A DNA stretch of 40,724 bases from Candidatus Atribacteria bacterium (GTDB lineage Bacteria > Atribacterota > Atribacteria > Atribacterales > Caldatribacteriaceae). The position numbers and the translations under genes are program-made. The first letter of the stretch is position 1. Each line of letters opens with the position of its first letter. Below, piece after piece: positions 18,071 through 26,842 of the stretch. Under the pieces are notes generated by a model. It had not been told where the DNA came from. It was given only the letters and a program-made list of their open reading frames with translations, and searched no databases. The stretch covers positions 1-40,724 of the forward strand of contig JAKPIQ010000136.1 of the NCBI GenBank assembly GCA_029549715.1. Direction: 5' to 3'.

Positions 18071-19559
18071 TTTCCTTCTCTTTCAATAGTTTCCAGGCTA
18101 CGTAATGATCGTTATGAGGAACTATCTTCCCTTTGTACACCTGAAACCTCTCTGGACCTTTCCCCGCCAAAAAAACCGTATCTTCCTTTTGAGCTAACTC
18201 CAAAGCCCGCCGGATGGCATCTGCTCGGTCTAAGATCACTTCAAAAAACAATTTCTTGTTTGATGCCACCTTTTTTACCCCCTCCAGAGCATCCAGGGCG
18301 GTTTGCTCCGGTGCCTCTCCTCGAGGGTTGTCAGTAGTAACAATACATACGTCACTAAAGCGAGCTACCGTTTCTCCAATGAAGGGCCTTTTCCCTCTAT
18401 CTCTTTCCCCTCCACAACCAAATACGGTAATTACTTTTCCGGGAGTCAGTTCCCGAATAATAGAGAGGCTTTTTTCTAATCCATGCCAGTTATGAGCAAA
18501 ATCTACTATCACGGTAAAATCTTGACCTGCTTCCACAAACTCCCACCGACCGGGAACATGACGAATCCGAAACAGAGACTCCTGAATGCTACTTGTATCC
18601 AAACCATAAAAAAGAGCCAAAGAAATGGCAGCAAGAGCATTATACACATTATGAACTCCGGGAAAGTGAATCACTATCTCCATTTTTCCCCACGGACTTC
18701 TAACTAAAAAAGAGCTGTGGCGGAGGGAATAATTAATCTCTTCCCCCCTCACCTCCGCCTCCCGGTTCAAGCCATAAGTGAGAAAAGGAACTCCTATACT
18801 TTTTATCATCCGCAGACAACCTTCGTCATCTCCGTTTACCGCTACTACTCGAGGATGATTCTTAACCAGATTTTCCTCTACCATTTGTAGAAGCTTCTTT
18901 TTACTTGCAAAATAATGTTCGAAACTACGGTGAAACTCCATATGTTCAGAAATTAAGTTGGTAACCAAAGCAGAATCAAATTTTACCCCCTCTACTCTCC
19001 CCAGCGCCAGAGCATGGGAAGAGACCTCTACCACTGCATCTTTTATACTCATTTTTCGCATCTGATAAAGATGGCGGCAAAAAGAAAGGGATTCTTCGGT
19101 AGTATTCACCGCTTCTTCTTCCCAAGGGCCTATAATGTTCCGTGCGGTGGTGAGAAGACCACAGGGAAAGCCACTCCCCTCCCAAATGGAGCGGAGGAAA
19201 AAACAAGTGGTAGTTTTTCCATTGGTACCTGTTACTCCCATAATCCTCAGAGCAGAAGAAGGGTCATCATAGAAAAAGGAAGAGGCCAAAGCCAGCGCTC
19301 TTCTCCCTTCAGAAACTAAAACCCAGGACCCCTTAGAAGGGGCAAATTCTTTTTTTTCTAAAACTACTAAAATCGCTCCTCTTTCTACAGCTTCCTGGAT
19401 ATAAAAGTGACCATCAGTATTAGATCCGGGAAGGGCAAAAAAAACATAACCAGGCTGCACTCGACGAGAATCAAAGGTCAAACCTCTGACCTCTTCCTGG
19501 AAATTTTCAATTCTTCCCTCTTCAAAAGAAAATGAAGACAAAAATTGATCTATAGTCAA
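18027..19559 (-). CDS. murE: UDP-N-acetylmuramoyl-L-alanyl-D-glutamate ligase (tripeptide synthase)
   Basis: MGVTGTNGKTTTCFFL, VEVSSHALALGRVEGVKFD, VIVDFAHNWHGLEKSL, TTDNPRGEAPE, FLAGKGPERFQ. Confidence 0.95.
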   Translation of the reverse strand: MTIDQFLSSFSFEEGRIENFQEEVRGLTFDSRRVQPGYVFFALPGSNTDGHFYIQEAVERGAILVVLEKKEFAPSKGSWVLVSEGRRALALASSFFYDDPSSALRIMGVTGTNGKTTTCFFLRSIWEGSGFPCGLLTTARNIIGPWEEEAVNTTEESLSFCRHLYQMRKMSIKDAVVEVSSHALALGRVEGVKFDSALVTNLISEHMEFHRSFEHYFASKKKLLQMVEENLVKNHPRVVAVNGDDEGCLRMIKSIGVPFLTYGLNREAEVRGEEINYSLRHSSFLVRSPWGKMEIVIHFPGVHNVYNALAAISLALFYGLDTSSIQESLFRIRHVPGRWEFVEAGQDFTVIVDFAHNWHGLEKSLSIIRELTPGKVITVFGCGGERDRGKRPFIGETVARFSDVCIVTTDNPRGEAPEQTALDALEGVKKVASNKKLFFEVILDRADAIRRALELAQKEDTVFLAGKGPERFQVYKGKIVPHNDHYVAWKLLKEKENEIFTAGNSRNYSS

Positions 19560-21247
19560 AATAGTCCTACCTCCGCTTTATTTGACATTATACCAGCATA
19601 ATTAATAATACCTTGAGCAATCTCTCTAAAAACGGGAGCAGCAGTGTCTCCACCATAGTACTCTCCCTGGGGTTCATCCAGAACTACAATAACTCCAAAG
19701 CGAGGCTCGGGGACAGGGAAAAATCCTACAAAGGAAGAATAAAACTTATGAGGGTCATAGCGACCGTGAGAGCCTACTTTTTGGCCAGTTCCTGTCTTTC
19801 CTGCTATGCGATATCCCTCTATATAAGCTTTCTTCCCCGTTCCCTCTCTTACTGCTTTTTCCATCATTTCCAGAACTAAAGACGCCGTTCTCTCCGATAC
19901 TACTTCTCCTGAAATAGAAGGAGGGAAACTTTTTACTACCTCTCCTCGAGGAGAGGTTATTTCACTCACCAGACGGGGTTGCATAACCACTCCCCCATTA
20001 GCCAAAGCAGAAAGAGCTCTTAAAAGCTGCAGGGGAGTAACCATCATCTCCTGACCAATGGGAATAGCACCTATAGAAAGCAAAGACCACTCCCGAGGAG
20101 GCCGTAAAAGACCCTGCTCTTCTCCCGGCAATCCTACCTCACATTTTTCCCCCAATCCAAAATTTTTCAAATAATAAAATAGTTTATCTTTACCTAATCT
20201 TTCAGCCAAGGTGATAATTCCCACATTACAAGAATTAATCAATAAATCTTCCAGTTTTTCTTCACCATGAGCCTTAATATCTCGCACTCGATGATTATAT
20301 ACCATAATGAAACCAGGACAAAAGAATTTATCCTGGAGAAAAGTTTTTTCTTCTTCTAAAGCTGCAGCCATCACCAACGGCTTTACTGTGGAGCCCGGTT
20401 CAAAAACCATATTGGTAGCCAAATTCTTCCAGGATTCAGGAGGAAAAGCTTGAAAGTTGCGATTATCAAAGGAAGGACGACTGGCCAGAGCCAAAATATC
20501 CCCATTCTGGGGATTGTTAACTATCACCACTCCCCCAAGAGCTTTGGTTCTTTCCATAGCTTGATCCAGAGCTTCTTCAACAAAAAACTGAATAGTGCTA
20601 TCTACAGTTAAACGAAGGTCGTTGCCGTTTTGAGGCGGTAGATACTTAGTGGTAAGGGGAATTTCCCGCCCCAGTGCGTCCTTTTCATAAAATGAATAAC
20701 CTGTTTTACCCGAAAGGTAGGAATCAAAAGCAAACTCTAAACCTTCCAGCCCTCGCCCATCTTTTCCTACAAAACCCAAGAGATTGCTAAACAGGGGAGC
20801 TTGAGGATAAAAACGAGTGGGCTTCTCTTGCCAGCTTATTCCTTTCAGTTTTTTCTCTCCTAAAATTTCTTTTAAATATAGTGGTGCCTGGTCGGCTATC
20901 TCTATCCAAGATTGTCCACTGCGGAACTTTTCCTGTAGTTCCAGCGGAGAAAGGGAAAGAAGCCGGGATAACTCCTCTACCACCTCTTCTAAATCATCGA
21001 TCTGGGGAAGATAGGCAGTGATAGAGAGCACTCCCACATCTTCAGCCAGTATTCTACCATCGCGGTCTCGAATAGAGCCTCGTTGAGGTGGAAGTTCTCC
21101 CAATACTAAGCGAGACAAAGCTTCGTCTCGGTAAAACTTACCTCGCACTATTTGAACAGAAAAAACGCGAATTATAATAATTCCCAAAAGAAATAAAGTT
21201 AAAAAGAACAGAAAATTTGCCCGCCGGGCAAATTTTCTGGAAATCAT
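19556..21247 (-). CDS. ftsI: Class B penicillin-binding protein (FtsI/PBP2B/SpoVD-like), no PASTA extension seen
   Basis: RGSIRDRDGRILA, FEPGSTVKPLVMAAAL (SxxK), SCNVGI (SxN), GKTGTGQK (KTG); one N-terminal TM segment. Confidence 0.94.
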   Translation of the reverse strand: MISRKFARRANFLFFLTLFLLGIIIIRVFSVQIVRGKFYRDEALSRLVLGELPPQRGSIRDRDGRILAEDVGVLSITAYLPQIDDLEEVVEELSRLLSLSPLELQEKFRSGQSWIEIADQAPLYLKEILGEKKLKGISWQEKPTRFYPQAPLFSNLLGFVGKDGRGLEGLEFAFDSYLSGKTGYSFYEKDALGREIPLTTKYLPPQNGNDLRLTVDSTIQFFVEEALDQAMERTKALGGVVIVNNPQNGDILALASRPSFDNRNFQAFPPESWKNLATNMVFEPGSTVKPLVMAAALEEEKTFLQDKFFCPGFIMVYNHRVRDIKAHGEEKLEDLLINSCNVGIITLAERLGKDKLFYYLKNFGLGEKCEVGLPGEEQGLLRPPREWSLLSIGAIPIGQEMMVTPLQLLRALSALANGGVVMQPRLVSEITSPRGEVVKSFPPSISGEVVSERTASLVLEMMEKAVREGTGKKAYIEGYRIAGKTGTGQKVGSHGRYDPHKFYSSFVGFFPVPEPRFGVIVVLDEPQGEYYGGDTAAPVFREIAQGIINYAGIMSNKAEVGLF

Positions 21248-21582
21248 TCTCCTTGCGTCTCCTTTGGCGTTTCTACTTTTAGAACCAGCTCTCCTTTCCC
21301 ACCTCCTAAAGCAGAGCTGGACACCATATAAACAGTTTTATCCGGATAAATCATGCCCAGCTGGTTTATGGCTACTTCTTTTATTCTCTCCAGAGAAGAC
21401 AATTGAGCGATTTCCATTTTTAGTTTATCCTTGGTGGCCAGTAAATTATCAACATCCTCCCTTTTTTGCTCCACCAAAAAACTTTTTTCTAAAAGCATGG
21501 CTTGTAAGGTAACATAAAGAAAAGACAGAGAAAAAACAAAAAATAAACCAAATACCAACCAGGACTTAGCTTTCTTCATCAC
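21244..21582 (-). CDS. ftsL: FtsL-like septum formation initiator
   Basis: Small protein with one TM segment and a coiled coil (LLATKDKLKMEIAQLSSLERIKEVAINQLGMIYPDKTVYM) between rsmH and ftsI. Confidence 0.8.
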   Translation of the reverse strand: MMKKAKSWLVFGLFFVFSLSFLYVTLQAMLLEKSFLVEQKREDVDNLLATKDKLKMEIAQLSSLERIKEVAINQLGMIYPDKTVYMVSSSALGGGKGELVLKVETPKETQGE

Positions 21583-21600
21583 TATCCCTCCTTATTTTTC

Positions 21601-22482
21601 TCATCCCCGCCTTTTTGCTGCTCTCAACCGGCCACTGCGAGCCCGAGGATTATCTTTCACCTCCTGGGGAGTGGGACGAACAGGTTTTTTGGTCAATATT
21701 TCCCACTCTTCCCTGTGTCGAAAAAAACTTTTTACTATCCGATCCTCCAGAGAGTGATAACTAATTACCACTACTCTCCCCCCCTCCTCTACCATAGAAG
21801 AAACTTTCTCCAGGGCCTCTTCTATCTCCTTTAATTCCTCATTTACAAAAATGCGTAAAGCCATAAAAGTACGAGTGGCGGGGTGGATTTTCTCCCGCTG
21901 AGGAACCACTCTTTCTATAATCTGAGCCAGCTCTCGAGTGGTAGCTATAGGTTTTCGCTCCCGCTCTCTCACTATTGCCTGAGCAATTTTTCGAGAAAAC
22001 CTTTCTTCCCCGTAATAATAAATGAGATCGGCCAGCTCCTTTTCTGATAATTTATTTACTACCTGGTAAGCATCCTGTTTCTGCGATAAATCCATCCTCA
22101 TATCCAGAGGCCCTTCTTTCTGGAAGCTAAACCCCCTTTCTGCCTCATCCAGCTGCCAGGAAGATACCCCCAGATCAAACAATATTCCCGAAACTTGCTC
22201 TGTGCCCAGAGAAAGAAGAATTTGGTCAATCTGAGAAAAGTTTCCCCGCACCAGATAAACTGGAAGAGGAGAATGTTGCAGAGTTTTTTCTGCCATTTTT
22301 ATGGCTTCTTCATCTCGATCTATTCCTATCAGCACAGCTCCTTCCTCAAGCTGGGATAAAAGAGAAAGAGCATGCCCTCCTCCTCCCACGGTGGCATCTA
22401 CATAAACTCCATCTTTTCTCCAGAGAAGATAATAGAGAACTTCTTTCTCCATCACTGGTTGATGAAAAAGATAAGTATTCAT
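21601..22482 (-). CDS. rsmH: 16S rRNA (cytosine(1402)-N4)-methyltransferase
   Basis: HQPVMEKEVLYYL, YVDATVGGGGHALSLL, LFDLGVSSWQLDEAERGFSF, HPATRTFMALRIFVNEEL, ISYHSLEDRIVK. Confidence 0.96.
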   Translation of the reverse strand: MNTYLFHQPVMEKEVLYYLLWRKDGVYVDATVGGGGHALSLLSQLEEGAVLIGIDRDEEAIKMAEKTLQHSPLPVYLVRGNFSQIDQILLSLGTEQVSGILFDLGVSSWQLDEAERGFSFQKEGPLDMRMDLSQKQDAYQVVNKLSEKELADLIYYYGEERFSRKIAQAIVRERERKPIATTRELAQIIERVVPQREKIHPATRTFMALRIFVNEELKEIEEALEKVSSMVEEGGRVVVISYHSLEDRIVKSFFRHREEWEILTKKPVRPTPQEVKDNPRARSGRLRAAKRRG

Positions 22483-22484
22483 GA

Positions 22485-22916
22485 TTAAATCCCCGTGTCC
22501 ACTATCTGTTCGGTGATCTCGCTAAACTTTTTTTCCATCTCTTCATGATATGGTTTCCAAATTTCTTCCGCCCAAATCTCCAGGCGTTCCCCTACTCCCA
22601 CCCAGACCACTTGTCGGTTTATTTCCGCATAGTTTTTTAAGTAATCAGGAAGAACAATCCTTCCCTGCCCATCAAGATCGAGGTAAATGGCATTAGCCAG
22701 AAAAAAGCGGGAAAACTCTCGAGTTTCTTTGCGAGTGAGAGAAAGAGTGGAAATCTTTTGATAAAGTTTGTTCCAAAGTTCTTCAGGATAAAGAAATATG
22801 CACTTTTCCATCCCTTGAGTAAGATAAACTTTTCCGGTGATTTCTTCTCTAAAGGAGCTAGGAATTACCACTCGATTCTTTTCATCTACAGTGTGGTAAT
22901 AATGGCCCAGAAACAT
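22485..22916 (-). CDS. mraZ: Transcriptional regulator MraZ
   Basis: MFLGHYYHTVDEKNRVVIPSSFREEI, second AbrB-like repeat DGQGRIVLPDYLKNYAEI. I prefer the ATG start at 22914-22916 over the GTG at 22943 in the track. Confidence 0.95.
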   Translation of the reverse strand: MFLGHYYHTVDEKNRVVIPSSFREEITGKVYLTQGMEKCIFLYPEELWNKLYQKISTLSLTRKETREFSRFFLANAIYLDLDGQGRIVLPDYLKNYAEINRQVVWVGVGERLEIWAEEIWKPYHEEMEKKFSEITEQIVDTGI

Positions 22917-22919
22917 CTT

Positions 22920-22953
22920 CCACTTCCTCCCACCTTCTACCACTATACACCAC
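22920..22953 (-). promoter_or_regulatory. Probable MraZ operator: four GTGG repeats at 10-bp spacing
   Basis: Plus-strand CCAC (minus GTGG) starts at exactly 22920, 22930, 22940 and 22950, directly upstream of the mraZ ATG. Confidence 0.8.
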
Positions 22954-23032
22954 TTAGCATAAACTAACAGGGAGGAAATATAAATAGAACACCTGTTTCA
23001 AATGAGAAAATTTTTTACTGGAAGAGAAAACT

Positions 23033-23749
23033 CTAGGTAAGGATTTGTTTAAATTCCCCCCAGCTGGGGAAAGAAGAAAACATAAAAGAAGTAGTAGCTG
23101 AGCCGATTTGAGAAAGAGAATGGGCATCGGAAAAGCGAAGGAATCGAAAACCCTCTAAGCCTAACTCATTTACTGCTATTTCCGGGGAACAGTGGCTCGA
23201 TAACTCCACCACCTTTATTTCCAGATCTGGAGGGATAAAACCAAGTTGAGAAATTATACTGTAACTCCGGCGATCCACATGGGCAGGAATAACTATCCCC
23301 CCTCTATTCCTTACTCTATCCACCACTTGCTCCACGGATAAATCCAGAGGATGAACCAGAAGATTCCTTTTTTTTTCTTTTATTTCTCCCTCTTCACTTA
23401 TTATCCACTCTTCCCCCCATACTTCTTCTTGCAGAGGAATGAAAGGAAGGAACTTTTCTATTTCCTGATTGAAGTCATAAAGTTGGGATAAAGAAGGAAA
23501 GAAGGAAAGAAGGTGCACTTCCTCCCGAGTCTCTACTTCTAATCCTGGTATCACCCAGATACCAAACTTTTCCCCCAAAGTTACGGTTACTTCCACATTA
23601 TTACAGGCATTGTGATCAGTTACCGCAATCAAGCCGATATTTTTCTCCCAGGCTTCCAAAACAATGCACTGAGGCAACATATCTCGATCGGCACAGGGGG
23701 ACAAAACACTGTGAATGTGAAGATCGGCCAAAAAAGCTCCTTTAGCCAT
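23033..23749 (-). CDS. PHP-domain metal-dependent phosphoesterase-like protein
   Basis: DLHIHSVLSPC, VTDHNACNN, PGLEVET, PAHVDR, FSDAHSL. Confidence 0.88.
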   Translation of the reverse strand: MAKGAFLADLHIHSVLSPCADRDMLPQCIVLEAWEKNIGLIAVTDHNACNNVEVTVTLGEKFGIWVIPGLEVETREEVHLLSFFPSLSQLYDFNQEIEKFLPFIPLQEEVWGEEWIISEEGEIKEKKRNLLVHPLDLSVEQVVDRVRNRGGIVIPAHVDRRSYSIISQLGFIPPDLEIKVVELSSHCSPEIAVNELGLEGFRFLRFSDAHSLSQIGSATTSFMFSSFPSWGEFKQILT

Positions 23750-24095
23750 GCCTTTTGGTGCCCGGTATCCCCAGAGAAGAAAGAACGCTAACTGCCTGGT
23801 AGCTGGTCAAAGAAGTGCGTAAAATGGTTATCCCTTCTTTTTGAGCCCTCTTCGTGGTTTCTTCATTAACTTCTTGATAATTACAAATCACTATACAGGG
23901 CATACCCACCAACACTGCCACCGCCACCACATTAGGATGAGACTGAATGGTAACCCAAATACTTCCTTCTTTAGCATTGGCGATACAATCACTGAGAAGG
24001 TCTCCACAGTATCCTCCTGCTATATCCTGTTCTGCTATTTTTTCTCCCACTACTATTTCCGCTTTCAGCGGTTCAACAATTTGAGTCACTTTCAA
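23742..24095 (-). CDS. DRTGG-domain-like protein
   Basis: GGYCGDLLSDCIANAKEGSIWVTIQSHPNVVAVAVLVGMPCIVICN...; similar layout to the ORF at 25874-26224 and to DRTGG-type domains. Confidence 0.65.
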   Translation of the reverse strand: MKVTQIVEPLKAEIVVGEKIAEQDIAGGYCGDLLSDCIANAKEGSIWVTIQSHPNVVAVAVLVGMPCIVICNYQEVNEETTKRAQKEGITILRTSLTSYQAVSVLSSLGIPGTKRHG

Positions 24096-24101
24096 GATTC
24101 T

Positions 24102-25424
24102 TTATTCCTCCTTTTTGGCCATGGTTTGCGGAACCTTACTGGCCAAAGCATGAACCTCTCGCACTAAAGCACGTAACTGCTCCTGTAGCATAAAAGGACA
24201 ATCTACTTCCTCTGCCTTTTCCCTTACTATATCCTCAGCCAAGGCTCTGCAGGTAGGGGAACCGCAAGCTCCACAATCCAGACCGGGAAGTCTTTCTAAA
24301 AGTTTTTCAATCATCTGATATTTTTCCAAAGCTCGTTTAAAATCTTTGTCCAGTTTTAAGACTTCCTTAGCCTGATAAATCTCCTTTCTCTCAAATACTC
24401 CTTTTCTACGCCACTCTTCCATTTCTTCCTCTTTTATGGGTCGAAATTCAGTATATCTCTTAAGTAGATGATTGATGCCTACTTTAGCAATGAAAGGATT
24501 CTGTACTGCCAGCACTCCTCCAATGCATCCTCCTACACAGGCTTGAGCCTCACAGTAAACCACATTTCTCAATTCTCCCATCTCGATTTTTTCCAGTACT
24601 GAAATAACTTGATGGATACCATCTACAGCCATATATTCCCCTTCTTCTAGCGAGTCCTGCTCTCCTCCCGAGCGAGCCCAGCCAATACCTCGAAAACTAG
24701 CTAAAGACAAAGAAGGAGGTTCTTCCAGCTCTCCTACTATATTAACCAAGCGAGAATAAATATTGGCTACAGAGATAGCTCCATCTATGCTTCCCAAACC
24801 ATCCCCACTTTGCCTGGATTCGGTTACCTTAGCCGGACAAGGAGTAATAAAAAAGACCCCGATCTCCTCGGGGCGATATCCTTTTTCCATAGCTTGCATT
24901 CTTGCTAATTTGGCTGCTACTCCCAGGGGAGAATCCAAAGGCAATAAATTTTCTATTAAAGAAGGAAACCTAACCTCTATCAGTCTTACCACTGCAGGAC
25001 AAGCGGAGGAAATTACTGGAGTGGCTATCCATCTCTTTTTTAAATAACGATTGATCTCTTCTGCTAAAATTTCTGCCCCTCGAGCTACTTCAAAAACTTC
25101 CTGAAAACCTAAATGTAAAAGACCTTGAAGCATTTTGCCCAACGAAATACCCACTTTAAATTGAGCATAAAAAGCAGGGGCAGGAAGAGCTATAGCACAG
25201 GAAAAATTTTTTATCACTTCTAAAGAATCAGCCTGAGCGTATTTAGCATGATTAGGGCAAATCCGAATGCATTCTCCACAATCGATGCATCTTTCCTCGT
25301 CAATTCGGGCCTTTCCTTGTTTCACCCGAATGGCCTCAGTGGGGCAGTGGCGAATACAATGAGTACAACCTTTGCATTTCTCTTCATCCAGACGAACAGA
25401 ATGAAATATCTCTTCGTTTATCAT
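24102..25424 (-). CDS. [FeFe]-hydrogenase large-subunit-like protein, putative sensory type
   Basis: N-terminal 2x[4Fe-4S] (CKGCTHCIRHCP, CIDCGECIRICP); H-cluster motifs VISSACPAV, TPCPAKVTE, CEAQACVGGCIGG; C-terminal Fe-S motif LDCGACGSPTCRALAEDIV. Confidence 0.88.
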   Translation of the reverse strand: MINEEIFHSVRLDEEKCKGCTHCIRHCPTEAIRVKQGKARIDEERCIDCGECIRICPNHAKYAQADSLEVIKNFSCAIALPAPAFYAQFKVGISLGKMLQGLLHLGFQEVFEVARGAEILAEEINRYLKKRWIATPVISSACPAVVRLIEVRFPSLIENLLPLDSPLGVAAKLARMQAMEKGYRPEEIGVFFITPCPAKVTESRQSGDGLGSIDGAISVANIYSRLVNIVGELEEPPSLSLASFRGIGWARSGGEQDSLEEGEYMAVDGIHQVISVLEKIEMGELRNVVYCEAQACVGGCIGGVLAVQNPFIAKVGINHLLKRYTEFRPIKEEEMEEWRRKGVFERKEIYQAKEVLKLDKDFKRALEKYQMIEKLLERLPGLDCGACGSPTCRALAEDIVREKAEEVDCPFMLQEQLRALVREVHALASKVPQTMAKKEE

Positions 25425-25429
25425 AGTAT

Positions 25430-25873
25430 CTATTTCTCCGGATTAAGAAAAAAATCCATGACCACTTTAGTTCCCTCTCCTATCCGGGTGTCAATTTCCA
25501 GGTGATCAGAGCATTTTTTCATATTAGAAAGACCGTATCCCGCTCCAAAACCCATTTCTCTTATATGAGGAGGAGCGGTAGAATAACCTTCTTGAAAGGC
25601 CAACTCCAGATCCGGTATACCTGGGCCCTGGTCATCTACTTCAATATGCACCCGGTCTTCATAAATCTCAGTAGCAAAAATCCCTCGATAAGCATGGATT
25701 ACTACATTCATTTCTGCTTCATAGGCAGCAATCACTACTCGACGATTAAAAGAAGGAGGAAAGCCTACTTGTTGAAGAACTTTTTTCAACTCACCAGATA
25801 CATCACCAGCACTCTGAAAATCTCCCCCCACAATTTCTCGCTCTATTTCTACTAAGACTTTATCTTCCTCCAC
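25430..25873 (-). CDS. RsbW-like HATPase (anti-sigma-factor-type ATP-binding protein)
   Basis: AYEAEMNVVIHAYRG (N box), EVDDQGPGIPDLE (G1), MGFGAGYGLSNMKKCSD (G2). Confidence 0.85.
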   Translation of the reverse strand: MEEDKVLVEIEREIVGGDFQSAGDVSGELKKVLQQVGFPPSFNRRVVIAAYEAEMNVVIHAYRGIFATEIYEDRVHIEVDDQGPGIPDLELAFQEGYSTAPPHIREMGFGAGYGLSNMKKCSDHLEIDTRIGEGTKVVMDFFLNPEK

Positions 25874-26224
25874 CTATACTTCACTACAACCCTTCAGTCC
25901 CTGTAGATAAAGCTTCCCGCAAGATTCATACATAGGCAAATGAGTAGCTAAAAGGGGAATTTTCTTGATGGTAGCTAATTCAACAGTGTAATTATCAGGT
26001 TTTTTTCCTCGTACAAAAATAATTCCTATTATGTCACTCATCTCTGCAGTACGAATCACTTGAGGATTAGTTAGACCAGTAAGGAGCACAGAGTTTTCCT
26101 TAGTAAAAGCTAAAACATCACTTAAAAGGTCACTGCCACAAGCACAAGATGGTTGTCGATCCAAGAATTCTTCCCCTGCCAGCACCTGGGCTTGTAATAT
26201 TTCTTTTATTTCTCGCAAAGTCAT
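25874..26224 (-). CDS. DRTGG-domain-like protein
   Basis: CACGSDLLSDVLAFTKENSVLLTGLTNPQVIRTAEMSDIIGIIFVRGK...; paralogue-like to 23742-24095. Confidence 0.65.
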   Translation of the reverse strand: MTLREIKEILQAQVLAGEEFLDRQPSCACGSDLLSDVLAFTKENSVLLTGLTNPQVIRTAEMSDIIGIIFVRGKKPDNYTVELATIKKIPLLATHLPMYESCGKLYLQGLKGCSEV

Positions 26225-26236
26225 GTAATCTTTCCC

Positions 26237-26842
26237 TCATTTCCCCACAAAAGCCTCTATTCCCTGGCCTTTTAATTTGTTAGCTACCTTTTGAGCTTCA
26301 TCACTACTTTGAAAACCATATATCCTCACTCGATGTAATCCTGAAACAGGTTCAGAAACGGCTTGATATCCAAACCCCTTCAAAAGGTCCACCATCTTTT
26401 GAGCGTTGGCTGGTTGAGAAAAAGCCCCGCACTGGACAAAAAATCCTCCGGAAGGAGCTTCAGCTACCTTTGGAGGAGGAGACGATGGAGCTGCAGGTTT
26501 TGCAGGAGGTTCCACTTTTTTCTCTTCTGGAGGAGCACTTGCTGCTATCTGAGTAGAAGGAGCTACCTCTTCAGAGGGAATCTCCTCTTGCGAGGGTAAA
26601 CCTTCAACAGACTCTTCTTGATGCTCAAATTCTTCTTCCACCCAAGCATAAGTAGAAGGAGAAACTTCTTTTACTTCCACTTTCTCTTCAAAAATATTGC
26701 CAGTGAGTAGGTATTCGGTATAATAGTCCAGGTCTCCTCGAGCCATGAAAAAAGCAAAAACCACCACCAGTAACCCCCCTAAGAGGATTATAATTGTTTC
26801 TACCGGATCTTGTCTTTTTAAAAAAGCAAAAGGATTGCTCAT
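26237..26842 (-). CDS. Membrane-anchored SPOR-domain protein
   Basis: One TM segment (TIIILLGGLLVVVFAFFMA), Pro/Ala/Glu linker, C-terminal FFVQCGAFSQPANAQKMVDLLKGFGY...HRVRIYGFQSSDEAQKVANKL. Confidence 0.85.
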   Translation of the reverse strand: MSNPFAFLKRQDPVETIIILLGGLLVVVFAFFMARGDLDYYTEYLLTGNIFEEKVEVKEVSPSTYAWVEEEFEHQEESVEGLPSQEEIPSEEVAPSTQIAASAPPEEKKVEPPAKPAAPSSPPPKVAEAPSGGFFVQCGAFSQPANAQKMVDLLKGFGYQAVSEPVSGLHRVRIYGFQSSDEAQKVANKLKGQGIEAFVGK

